A DNA stretch of 64,000 nt from Cryoendolithus antarcticus (Eukaryota > Ascomycota > Dothideomycetes > Cladosporiales > Cladosporiaceae), in the NCBI GenBank assembly GCA_002077065.1, contig NAJO01000081.1, forward strand, positions 1-64,000, in the 5' to 3' direction. Every line of letters begins with the position of its first letter. Positions within the stretch are counted from its first letter, which is position 1. Below the pieces are notes generated by a model. That model saw only the letters and a program-made list of their open reading frames with translations. It was not told the origin of the DNA and did no database searches. Positions 44,741 through 55,293 of this stretch are shown here, one piece after another. A program made the position numbers and the translations under genes.

Positions 44741-44926
44741 TCACGCCTTCAGAATATTGACAGGCTGCTCGATTGGGTTCAGACCCGGCGAGTACGACGG
44801 CAGGTACTCGAGCCTGAAACCCGGCTTATTCACGATCTGTTGGAGCTCAGCAGAGCGGTGGACTAACCCATTATCCATCACAATGATTGTGCTGTATGTT
44901 GTTGCAGCGTAAGTGGCAGTGCAGTC
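44741..44926 (-). mobile_element. Tc1/mariner-type DDE transposase, C-terminal remnant
   Basis: The minus strand reads YSTIIVMDNGLVHRSAELQQ, then LEYLPSYSPGLNPIEQPVN and stops at 44741. This has the second catalytic Asp in VMDNG and the catalytic Glu in NPIE, with the diagnostic LPxYSPxLNPIE box of DDE_3/Tc1-mariner transposases. The frame is closed upstream by TAA (44927-44929), and 44940-45400 gives no readable transposase, so about two thirds of the protein is lost or scrambled. It is inactive. Its superfamily matches the TA-flanked element at 24694, but no shared terminal sequence was shown. Confidence 0.7.
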
Positions 44927-44929
44927 TTA

Positions 44930-46880
44930 ATTCCGTTGACTGACGTCTTCAAGGCTCCTCAGCTGATCTGCTGCGATACGTTGTCCGAGACGATTGTTTT
45001 GCCGACTGCCAACGCATGACGGGCTTGCACTTAGTGGATATCGCTACCCGTAGCGACGTTCGCACAGGCGCATGCTATCGATCTGACCCAATAACGTTCA
45101 CGTCAATCTCATAAGCGGCAGCTGCGCAGCTGTCGGATTATCCCTGCTTAGGGACTAGGGGAGTGGTGGCGCAGTTCGACCTTTCGGGAAGGGACTCGGC
45201 GCGCGGTATTAGTGCCCGCGTGGGCAGGCAGATCGCTCATTGCTGATGGCAACACGGATGGCCCGTGGAAGCGTCGACAGTGCGGGTACACCGCCTATAC
45301 GGCAAAAACGCCCGGTCCACGTAGCTGCACGGACGCATCCGAAACGTTAGCTTGCTGAATCACTCTCCGCGTGTCGAGCTGCGCCAGGCCGACTGAACAT
45401 GAACAGCGCCGCTATTACGCCTCCACATTGTCCTTGCAGCAGGGCGGGCTTGATCTCAAGAAAGAGCAAAGTATTACAGGTGGCAGAGCATTGAAGGCGT
45501 TACTCGAATAGTCACCTGCGACAACAGACTGGTTAAGACTCGACTGCGGGGTAGTAATGGCCAAGAGCGTGAATAGAGTAGGGCGGCCTGTGAAGGCATC
45601 CGTTGGTGAAGTGTCGTACCGTATTCCCGTTGCGTCGTCCGCTTGCATAAGCCGTGCTCATTCAGTTCCGGCCGTCCAGTTCGGACGAAAGCGTTAGTGT
45701 GGTGGGCGTTGTCAAGGTTGACATTGCTCTCTAAAGAGCTCGCCAATGATTAACGGGTTGAATGTTCCTGGGAGCTCATAGCCTCTGCTTCGCCGTATTT
45801 GCTCCTTGACTAAGGAGAGTTGAATAGTTTGACTGATCACGGTGGCCTAACCGACGTCTATGGTATCTCGGTGGACGGCTTCGACTCTGCGTAGCGCTTG
45901 CCCTCTCTCACGCAGCCTCTTAGAGAGATCCTGGAGGTCATTCTGGACTACCGCCTGTAAGCGTCGTTGATAGCCTTCTTCTCTATTTTCAGAGCCGAAA
46001 ATTTCATCATTGTGAATTCCGCCGACAGCAGCTTTCCTGAGGTCGTAAAACTGCCAGCTCACTCGTCTCAAATACTGTCGTTGATCATCCGTCGTAGTGC
46101 GGGACTCACCCAGCTTTTTGGTCCGAGACTGACATTCATAAATTTTGGTGACGACGTCCCAATGCAGACTTGGTAAATGCTGTAAGCAGTATCCAGGAAT
46201 TGCAGGCTTCTACCACACGGAATTATCCTTTACGAGCGGCTTGGGGGTCCGATGTACGGTCCACAGATGTTTGGACACCATGTCTGCCGACGGTTGAAGC
46301 GTGTACTTGCACGCCACACACACAATGCTCCGCTCTGGTTTGTTCAGAAAGAGGCTGAGCTACAGAAAAGATGGCTTGAGCCGTGCAGTAGCGGGAGGAC
46401 CATGTAGGGAGATGTCAGATAGCATAGTATCAGCCACTTGCACGACTAAGATAATGGGAAGATACAGACGGATTAGCGATACAGAGGAAAAAAGGCAAGT
46501 AATGTAGGAAAGAGTACAAGAAGCGCAACGCAGTTTTGGAGAGATGAGAAAGGCGGAAGACGTGACGCGGTCACAGGGTTGGCAGGATGTGGCAAGGGGT
46601 GAAGATGTCACTGGTAGCGAGTAGACGCAGGAGAGGGTGCGGCTTTGTTGTGAAGTCGCCAAGAAGACTCACCAAACCATCGGAGCATGACTCCGAACTA
46701 CGAAATGGACATCAATGGAGCCGGCTGCCTAATTGCCTGACTGCCTACCCGTGCGCACGCCAGAAGGCTGCGCGCCGAGTGCGATTCAGCACTGTAGCAC
46801 GATCAAATCATGTGGCGCGCAGTCTGACTGCTAGTGGTACATCGGCTGTCACTCTTTCGCTTTACGCCTGACAGAGCTAG
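44930..46880. other. no supportable gene
   Basis: The stretch 44940-45400 is GC-rich with scattered short frames and probably holds scrambled transposon sequence. Frames from 45415 to 46662 on both strands have no motif. Nothing else is visible. Confidence 0.35.
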
Positions 46881-47150
46881 CCCAATCGTTGAATCTTGAA
46901 CCTTGATGCTCCGAATCAATGAGGCCGGGCAACTTGTATGTCGTGTAGGGCTTCCAGAATGGTCGCCAGCTCGATTGGATCTTCTTATATAGGTGTTTGG
47001 TTTAGTATCAAAACTACCTATACGGATAGCAATGCTTACCACTTGTCTAAGCAAGGAAACAAGAGTCTGGACCGACATGTTCTGCGTAAGAAAAGTATTG
47101 ATTGATCGTAAGAGCGGCCACCCAGAAGACACGCCTTATCCCACCGATAA
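46881..47150. repeat. paralogous segment, copy 1
   Basis: About 270 bases align with 59649-59924 in the same orientation, from GAATCTTGA-CTTGATGCTCC through GGTCGCCAG-TCG and CGACATGTTCTGCG to ACGCCTTAT, with many substitutions and one or two small gaps. On the minus strand both copies encode NTF-AQNMS-like sequence (TQNMSVQTLVSLL here), so the repeat is probably a duplicated piece of a gene rather than a transposon end. Its right end runs into the 5' end of the JmjC frame. Confidence 0.65.
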
Positions 47151-49036
47151 ACGCAGTCAAGCTAGACTATGATGAGCAGCAACATCTCCACTTACAATCG
47201 AAGTGGCTGGATATCTCGGAGAAAGCGAGGTACGGCGAGTCCGACAAGCGACTGCGTTACTTCTGTGTTCGACTCGACGAATATGGTGTACTCGACGCGT
47301 TCGATCTGCCCGCCACCTCCTCGCCGGTACCGAGCAGCGTAGATCACGCTGGTAGATGGCGCGCAGGAGCTCTTCAACTACCAACTGCGACTCTACGCCC
47401 CGAGAGAATATCCTGCACACCTCTTCGGATCAGCACCCCCATCGAGTCGTCGATAGCGTCCTCGCAGCATGAAAATTCCAATTCTCCTCAATCTCCGCTC
47501 ACTGGCTCAGCACTAGAAATGAGGCCATCGTACTCCCACCGCCCGCGCGAATACAGCCCTCTTACAACCTCGCACGCTCTTTTATCAACGGCAGTGGAGC
47601 GATCATGCTCGTCGAGCCAGCGCGAATGCAGCCCCCTTGCAACCTCGCACGCTCTTTCATCAACGGCAGCGGAACGCTCATGCTCCTCGAGCCCGCATGG
47701 ATCATCTCGTATGTTTACAACTAACCTTCAGTCTGACGCATGCATAGCTGCGCCGCACACGATATCGTCGATAGATGGGGAGACCTCCAGGGTAGCTGAC
47801 TCACAATGGCTGGAAGATGCATCTGTCGCTGATCACGCCGCTGATTCGCACGAAGCGTATCACTACAAGCTTCCAGACCAATGCGATGAGAAGCTTGCAG
47901 CCGATCTGCATCGTGCTGCTCGGGACGCCCATACAATTATGCAACATCGATGCCAGCAATCCGATACAGAAGTTGTCTTACAGAGTTGGCTTCGTAACCT
48001 TACCTTTGCAAGTCCATCCAAAGACATCCTGGTCTTGGATGACGGAGAACCCTAACGCAGGGCAAACGCGGGCGAGCGCTTCACAGTACCTATCGTGATC
48101 AAGGATCGTTTTCTAGACTCTACGTGTGCCAATCTAGACTCCTTTGCAGAACTACTCGTGACTTCGCACGGAAATGCGAAGGTACATCTTCAGCCGGACA
48201 GAGACCTATCACCGACCAACTTCATCACAGAGCTCAAATCGGGCTTTACGACGGCTAATGCACTGAGCTTGCCGAACCTTTCGAGGGCAGATGAGCCGCG
48301 ACTGACTCGATTGCCACGTTTCCGCATACTCGACACGCTGATCAACAGACGTAAAGCCCGAGCATACCATTCGGCGGGAAAACAGGTCTGTTCTACACCA
48401 GTAGATGTTGCCAGCTGTCGAGATTTCAACGTACTTGGCGGGTCTGGAGCATTCTCTGGCGCTCATATTGATGCTCTCGTCGGTACTTGGCTTCGCACCC
48501 TTTTCGGACGCAAGCTCTGGTTTGTGGTACCCTGCGATACAATGACAAGCGCAGATTGGGAGAAGTTCGCTGAGATTGGCGATTCTTGGGATCCGTCCGG
48601 GCGTGGACGAGCGATCCTGCTTGAAGCAAACGATGTGCTCTTCATGCCGCCGGGTGTGAAGGTCACACACGCGGTGCTCACTCTTGACCCATCGCTAATG
48701 CAGGGTGGCATGTTGTGGGACGACTTGAACCTCGATGCGATCCTCGAAGGTCTCCACTGGATTGGTCTGCATCAGCACGCAACCAACGAAGCGATGGCTT
48801 GGCAGCTTGGTGAGGTGTTGGATGAGCTAAGAGACGTGTTCCAGAGCGAAGTATGTCAGTTTCCCAATATGCAGATCACTGACGTGACACGTCAGGCGCT
48901 TCAAGTCGTGCTGGATCTTGGGTGTCAGTGCAGGGCACATGGGCCCCAAAATTGTGATGGACGTGTCCTTGTGTGCAACAGACGCGGAGGTGCACACCAA
49001 TTTGCGCCTCGCATTGGATCACACATGGTAGAGTGA
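47102..49036 (+). pseudogene. JmjC-domain protein with one premature stop
   Basis: A single frame of 644 codons runs from about 47102 to TGA 49036, broken only by TAA at 48053-48055 after LDDGEP. The N-terminal half is Ser-rich and has a 25-residue tandem duplication. The C-terminal half has RDFNVLGGSGAFSGAHIDAL, TLFGRKLWFVV, ILLEANDVLFMPPGV and KVTHAVLTLD: the JmjC barrel with its Fe(II) ligands His (48464), Asp (48470) and His (48668) all present. Related fungal proteins are oxygenases of the histone-demethylase/hydroxylase class, using 2-oxoglutarate. The Cys/His-rich end (LGCQCRAHGPQNCDG) may bind zinc. No ATG opens the frame; TGA precedes it, so the true first exon lies upstream or was lost. 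CAA to TAA explains the stop. Confidence 0.75.
47546..47695 (+). repeat. 75-base in-frame tandem duplication in the JmjC gene
   Basis: Units at 47546-47620 and 47621-47695 are about 85% alike and start CGCGAATACAGCCC and CGCGAATGCAGCCC. Being a multiple of three, they keep the frame and encode REYSPLTTSHALLSTAVERS and RECSPLATSHALSSTAAERS. The duplication happened while the reading frame was under use or at least did not break it. Confidence 0.8.
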
Positions 49037-50296
49037 AGAAACACACATGCGCTGAGGAGGGGTACAAAGCACCTACGAAGAGGCCTGAGCGTGTTAGAGA
49101 CAGGCAAGGATTCCGATTCGGTGATGGCAATGGGGATGGCAGAGTGGAAAAGTCGACAGGGAAACGATTCAGGTCACGAGTGGCAAAGGTTACACACGCG
49201 CAGGGAGCAAGATGCCGATGATTCCATAGATCACAGATCCAATCGAGGAAGCGGATAGTGAAACATCGCGTAGCGCACGCACGCGTCCCCATCGACAATG
49301 CAGCTTGGGAGAGCGGGAACAAGAGGGCGACAGTACAGCACATGAGAGAGGTGTTGTGCAGAGATAAGATTAGGGACTGCACAGAGCAGGGTATGCAACA
49401 AGATGGCGTCTTAGGGAGCATCGAAAGAGGGAGTTGCTTAGATCAATTCGAGTTGTCACGAAGAATGTAGAACTTGGAAGACACGGTCGATCGGAACGGA
49501 GGATATTGATGGCGTTATCTAGGAGATGAAGCTATTCTAGAGGTCACTTCGGTCCAATCGGATTACCAAGGTTGAGGAAATGCGTAGCAGACGACTATTC
49601 CCAACAACAGCAGGACCATCTCTCGGGGTTCATCCGTGATCCAAAAGACGTCTGGGTCTTTCTACGCCCTGGAACCCTGTCATTCTCCTTACACGAGACC
49701 TCCCATTAACTGCCGCGAGATAAAATACCGTAAGTACAACGATGCGTGATGGAAGCACCAGATGATCATTGACACAGACTTGGCGAGTGCAGGCAGAAGA
49801 TAACGAGTGCGGCATGTCCTCAAACATCGAGTGGCAAGAATCGATGATCATAAGCTCCCCTCCTTGCATGCCTACATATCACTACAGACCAGGACAGACT
49901 GGGAGAAGATCGTATGGAGCAGGTGGAAGCGGCTCCCAGACTGTGTACCAAGCAGGCCATCGCTCATGCCTGTCATGTTCCTTCGCGTCGATGAGTCCGT
50001 GACAGTACGGCTGACACGCGGGCGTGACTGTGCTTCCAGGACATACACCTGTTCTTCTTCCTTGGGTTGGTCCATGCGACTTTCTCGAGCTCTTCTGAAG
50101 GGCATGTACATCAATCTCGTAGTCCGGTTCAGTTGAAGTGTTCTAGATCCACAGAGCAAGTCGAGGTAAGATCGAGTTATAGTCTTTCAATAGTCAGTAG
50201 GCACTCCCACATCGTTGACCTGAAAGAGGTCTTACTTGCTTCATCTCTACGACTGTCGCTGGCACCGACTCAATAGCAAGAACAGAGCAATACAGT

Positions 50297-50310
50297 AGAT
50301 CACGTGATCT
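50297..50310. promoter_or_regulatory. CACGTG-centred perfect palindrome, second copy
   Basis: AGATCACGTGATCT, identical to 22209-22222, both followed by G. See the first copy for interpretation. Confidence 0.3.
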
Positions 50311-50427
50311 GACCGTGCGATGGAATGCGCTGTGCGGGCGTTTCATTCATCCCGTGGAATGTGATCGTGACAGATGTCTCTGAGGTCATGGGACGTATCT
50401 GCTCCGGGAGCCACTCTACATGCTCTA

Positions 50428-50494
50428 GTCAACTATACAGTTGACCTACTCAATTAGGATCCTTACACTATGCAACTTGAAGCTGTAAGGATCC
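50428..50494. repeat. two adjacent inverted repeats
   Basis: GTCAACTATACAGTTGAC (50428-50445) is a perfect 7-base stem with a 4-base loop. Twelve bases on, GGATCCTTACA (50457-50467) and TGTAAGGATCC (50484-50494) form an 11-base perfect stem with a 16-base loop. Without a neighbouring gene end they are unlikely to be terminators of a protein gene; they may mark an insertion scar. Confidence 0.55.
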
Positions 50495-50654
50495 AATTAC
50501 TGCATCACGTAACCCCCTAGGAATCTAGTAACCCTCACCTTCGCGTAAACATCGACAATGATGTCGCCTACCTATTGTGTATTGATGAGTCTAGTGAATG
50601 GGTACGTGTCGCTAGCACCAGAAGCCTTGGGATCTTAGCAGTGCAGGTAGACAT

Positions 50655-50842
50655 TAGGAAGCACCCATTACAATACACTACGTAGCGCATGCATAGTGGC
50701 GTTCCGTCCCATGCTGCGGTAGCCGCCCAACGCCAAGATGTGGGGCGCTTTTCAACGCGTCGATGGGTTGACCGCGCTAAAATGCTGTGCGGCGATTTAG
50801 CGCAATGAAAACACTTTAAACGCAGTACTTGCACGCACTGCA
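50655..50842 (-). repeat. dispersed repeat family, copy B
   Basis: The reverse strand matches 34208-34367 throughout: GCAGT...GTACTGC, CGCTAAATCGCCGCAC, TTTAGCGCGGTCAA, CTACCGCAGC, ATGCATGCGCTA and TGTAATGGGTGCTTCCT. It has about 28 more bases in the middle. As the longer copy it is closer to the original element. Confidence 0.7.
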
Positions 50843-52888
50843 TAATTCCAAGAGCTCTAGCACCGACATTGGCGATGATTAGAGCGATAAAGCAATTACG
50901 AGACAGACGGGGCCGTTTGCAGCTTGGTCGGGACGCGCTCTTTCTTACAGGTAGTCATTCTGCGGATGTCGAACAGCAAAAGAGGCGCTCTGCATTTTTC
51001 ACCGCATTGTATAGTCGCTTCCAGAAATCGCAGTGACCTATGTAAGGATGAGATCGCGCTCTCTATCCTTCAACTTCGCAATCACGATTTTTAAAGAACA
51101 ACTGTTCTTGGGAACGCGCATCTGCAATGCAACAGTCACCTCGACTTGCCAGTTTCCTTACTGGGGACGATGCAACGGTTCCTTAGCCCCCATCTTCGCA
51201 TAGGACGGACACTAATGGCGAAACAGGATGAACCCCTGATACGCGGCTGGCTACACGAACTATATGAAATCGGAAGGCACCGGCAACACTTCTTCAAGAT
51301 AATGCCTCATTCGATTTCACTTCGAGACGCCCAAACTACCGCACGACACGATAGAATGATGAGATTCGAAGGACCGGATCAAGACACTCTCAGGATCTTG
51401 ACACTCAATGCGACTGAATAGTTCCAGGAGCCGTCAACTTTCTGGAACAGAGAGATGTTCCCCAGCCGGCGATACGCAGATCCAGGTGCACGCATTGTCG
51501 GTCTCTTTCTTGACGCAGGGGGGTTAGACACGTAGTCACCCCTTGCGGCACGATTGTGCTGCATCGTGCTGGTGAAGTTCCGCCGTCGCATGCCGCTGAT
51601 GACACTCAAACGAACAGCTGAGTCACTGGCTTCCGAAGCAACTAACGGCGGCTCTCTTGTCACTGCGAAGCAAATCGAGAAGTCCGCGACGGAAATGGAG
51701 GACATCGGAAGTCGATTGATGAACCTTGAGCGCTCCGTGAACACAGGAATCAGCTTGGTCCTCGGGAAACGCATAACCAAAAACCAGTGAGTAATCGATC
51801 AATGTGAGTAGCGTGTCGACAGAGCTCTGATGGGTCCAGACTGTTGAAGGTACTCCCAAAGCAAGCCTAAAGGCACCAGAAGGTCGCTGCGCGACTTCGA
51901 GAGACGGTCGGCGACTTGGCCGCCGAATACACCAGCCTACGCAACAGACTTGTGGATTGGTATTTGGAATACCTTTTTTCGCTCAGATCTACGCCATCGA
52001 CATCTTCAAGGGAGCTGTCCAGACCAATGGTCGAAAGTCCAGGGCTAGCGAACGACCCACTACTTTTCACCTGCACTCCGCCAACCTTCGACCACATGTG
52101 ACGCGCTCTGTGCTCGATATAGTCAACGTCAGGACAGCAATTTATGGGGGCGCGCATGGCTCTTATTATCAGGGTAGCGCCCAGTACTCGTTGGACCTAG
52201 CGATCGTAGGACACGTCTCCAGCAAGTCACATCGCGCGCAAGTGGAGAGTAGCAGCACCGATTAGAAGATCAGTCTATATTGTTGTAATAGGAACGTCCG
52301 CTGCCAACACTTGCGCATCGCTACCTCCGGCCGTCTCTTGGCTTTGAGATCTCATCAGTACTCGCCCAACACATCTATGCTTTTGCTTTGATATTCCGTT
52401 GCCTTTTTGAGAGATGTCTTTTGCGCAGCTGACGCCTCATGAACCGATTGGTGTCACCTAGCAGCCGATGCAGTGTATTGTAATCTTGCATTCTTCGTTA
52501 TGTCGTGGGCTCCACACCTGGGGACAGTAGTGCCGATGGTATTCACCCTGCATGAGTGTCGTGGTTTCTATAGGTTCAGCCCACGTCTCGATTAGAAATC
52601 GATCCACTCTCGACGGTGGGGGTTGCTGGCAAGGTCACATCAACTCAAGGATACAGCCTGATTTGTACTATGCAACGAACAATACGAGAAGAGTACGTTG
52701 TGGTCAAACAATCAAGATGACTCCGGTGCATCGGGGAGGTCCGCAATCAGACGGTATTCCCAGTTTCACACGCGTGCCTTACAGTTCAAATAGTCGATGC
52801 CTCCGCTGTAGTCGTCAAGGTCTTTGGTAATATATCGGTTCCGCAACAGACAGTGATTTCTATCCCGCAGTCTTGCACTTCGAAGACA
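50843..52888. other. no firm gene
   Basis: Plus-strand frames at 51146-51421 (ends GPDQDTLRILTLNATE) and 51554-51790 (SATEMEDIGSRLMNLERSV) look coded but unassigned. The first shares GPD-x-TLR-LT-NA with the minus-strand protein at 59444-59851 (GPDLQTLRFLTMNAR), a possible distant relation. No domain could be named. Confidence 0.3.
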
Positions 52889-53635
52889 ATGAACACTATC
52901 ACCATGGCGCATTCAGATCCTGACGGCGAATCGACTGGATCTTCATTCACGGCTGCATCTGACATGGAAGACACTCTGTCGACCGAAGGTTACAGTGTTA
53001 AGGAATACTGGGTTGGACGAATACACATCAGATACGTTCTTGCCGCAGGACTCGCGAAAGATGCTAAAGCGGACCAGGAGCCACATGAGCTGGATGTGAG
53101 CCTCTCACGACACCGCATATTCGTTTAGTGAGCTAATCTACGACAATCCGAACTGAACCTGGCGATTGAGACCTACAATTATGCCGACAAATTGATTACC
53201 TTTCGTAATCTTCTACCAAGATCGTTGTGGCGAGATGGGCGCGATGATCGTGAAGAGCTCCTGACGACTATAGGGGCGGTGCTACGCTTTTATGAGCGGG
53301 ACGCAGGGGAACTGGTACTTCGCAATTTGTGGCAGCGCAGTGACGGGAGAGGACCTCAAAACCCGATCGATGCAGCACGAGCGAAGCACCGTCCTACAAA
53401 CTACAAAGTCGATGATGCCCCTTCAGGAAGTGACGTCCAGGCGCTGAAAGAGCATGCTGACAGCCTTGGCAGTCCGTATGTCCATGAAGAGGCACGTATC
53501 TTTGGAGGTCGCTTCCTGTCCACGATTCGCTTTGGATCGCGAGTTTTCACCGCCGAGGGTAGATCGAAGAAGTTGGCCCACCAACGTGCAGCTCAGGAAG
53601 GTTGTATAGCTCTAGGGATTGGGGGCGGTTTGTAG
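52889..53635 (+). CDS. dsRNA-binding-motif-like protein
   Basis: From ATG 52889 the frame runs 80 codons (MEDTLSTEGYSVKEYWVGRI) to a TAG TGA pair at 53126-53131 that lies just past a donor-like GTGAGC (53097), and continues in the same frame with SELNLAIETYNYADKL, LLPRSLWRDGRDDREELLTT, FYERDAGELVLRNLWQRSDG to TAG 53635. The C terminus (LKEHADSLGSPYV, GRFLSTIRFGSRVF, EGRSKKLAHQRAAQEGCIAL) fits the double-stranded RNA-binding motif: first helix, three strands, then the KK-x-A-x-x-x-AA helix that contacts RNA. An intron removing the two stops is likely but its acceptor is not certain. The part before resembles helical regions of RNase III-type proteins, without their catalytic motif. Possible role: dsRNA recognition. 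Confidence 0.5.
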
Positions 53636-53981
53636 GGATGGTTCACATGTTGTGCATTTGACAGTCTCATCATCCGCAGGGTGTATTCATCGCACGTTCA
53701 TGTACTCGCCCGCCGGATTTAGTCCAATATATATGGCGATCTCATCAGGCGATATACCACGACATACAATATGGAGTATTTCACCTCTTGAGCTGCTCAC
53801 GTGGAGGATGGGGTACGCTGTGGGGTCTGCGTTCAACCACGCCACCTCAACAGTGTCCGACGCGCCGCACCTTGTTCGACTCGTGCTGACATCCATTCAT
53901 CCGCTACTCACGTTGACACTTTACCAATCATGACCCGTGCTCACGCGCTGTTGCAACCTCCCTACCACCACATTCGCGGTT

Positions 53982-55293
53982 ATGGAGTCGGGGCAATCGA
54001 TTTCGGAAGCGCCAAAGGAGCACAATGACTGTCACCAGCAGTTCTATGAAACTCTTGTGCTGATGAGTCTGTTCTCAAGCGGCCAGACTTCTCGAGTGAA
54101 ACGAAGACGAACAGCCTGGCAGCGCTTCTTGGATGATCTGTCCTATCTATGTGACGCGGAGACTGGAGGCAAGAGTATACCATCGATAGCGGTCCGAAAG
54201 GATGACCGCAAGCTCGTATTTTGGATATCTGCCAACGGACGACTGGGAGGAGCCTATCATCATTTGCGCTGGTTACTTGAGCAGCTTGCTGGGCGCCATG
54301 ACGGCGATGTTTCTGCAGCTGCGACTCGCGGGATGATCTTGGGGAGAACGACTGACGTGAGTTCTCGGAAAGTGAGAAACTACGCGAGGGAATTGCAGGT
54401 GCACATATCACAGGTGGAGAGCCTTCGGTCGATGCCTGCGGAGGGTACTGTGCTCCCAGCTTCACCTATTGTACGGGCACTGATGATGACCAGTCGTGAA
54501 CGTTTTGAAGACATTCCAGCAGTTATTGCAAGCCCAACAACCCTACGACGACCTCTCGAACCGCGCTTTCCAATTTCGACTCTCCGACGACTACCAGAAG
54601 CTGAAGGACATTGTCAAGAAAAACTCCTCAACATCGCCATGGCACCAAATTCGTCACTACATAGGTCGATTGGCATCTTGGTCGAAATGTACGAGGTTTG
54701 TTGTCCGGATGGCAAAGACCTGCCCTGATCTACTCAAGCATTACGAGGTCCGTCAAGTCATCTCAGCCAGTCCAAAATCTTGGCTTCAACCTGCGCGAGC
54801 CAGGGACGACCTGTTGGGCGCCGTGGACCGCATACTTCCGGTGCAAGACGTCAAGCATGTAGAGACACTTGCCTCTTTTGACAGAGAGACTTTGATGGAG
54901 AGATTTCAAACCCGGTGGGATGGATTGAATAAACGCACGATGGTCCATGCGGAAGTCAGCATGTTGGACCACTTCTATCGTCATGGCCTGGTATTCGCGT
55001 TCGACGTGAGCTACATTGGATGCAGCAAGCCGTCGTGCTACTACTGCAATGACTACATGTCTAGGCATCCTTTGCAGCCACTACAGAGGCCATGCCATGG
55101 TAACGTGTGGACCAAGTGGTCACCTCCGAGGGACGATCAATTTGCGCACGACTCTTGCATTGCTCTAGAGTTGAAAATGAGACGGGAGATATCACACAGT
55201 CTTTCTCTGAGATCGTCTACATTGCTTCAGCGGAGGTGTTTCGACTCTGTCACGGACCTCTCGACTTCACTCCCCACCATATATGGAAACTGA
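53982..55293 (+). CDS. OTT_1508-like deaminase (two exons)
   Basis: ATG 53982 starts MESGQSISEAPKEHND. Exon 1 (to 54444) has RRRTAWQRFLDDLSYLCDAE and TGGKSIPSIAVRKDDRKLVF, the usual N-terminal region of fungal OTT_1508-like proteins. A 49-nt intron (54445-54493, donor GTACTG, GCACTGATG branch, CCAG acceptor) joins MPAE to VVNVLKTFQQLLQAQQPYDD, giving 420 residues. Exon 2 has KRTMVHAEVSMLDHFYRHG with the HAE zinc-ligand/catalytic-Glu motif, and SYIGCSKPSCYYCNDYM with the CxxC ligands and the conserved GCSKPSC context. The whole frame is free of lesions. The family belongs to the cytidine-deaminase fold; nucleic acid or nucleotide substrates are predicted but, to my knowledge, not shown. It lies 347 bases downstream of a dsRNA-binding gene on the same strand. 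Confidence 0.8.

Larger units (their letters stand above)
49037..50654. other. no supportable gene; two palindromes
   Basis: Frames at 49807-50136 (plus) and 48876-49421 (minus) are motif-free. The stretch holds a CACGTG palindrome (50297), an 18-base palindrome (50428) and an 11-base inverted repeat (50457/50484). Confidence 0.4.
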
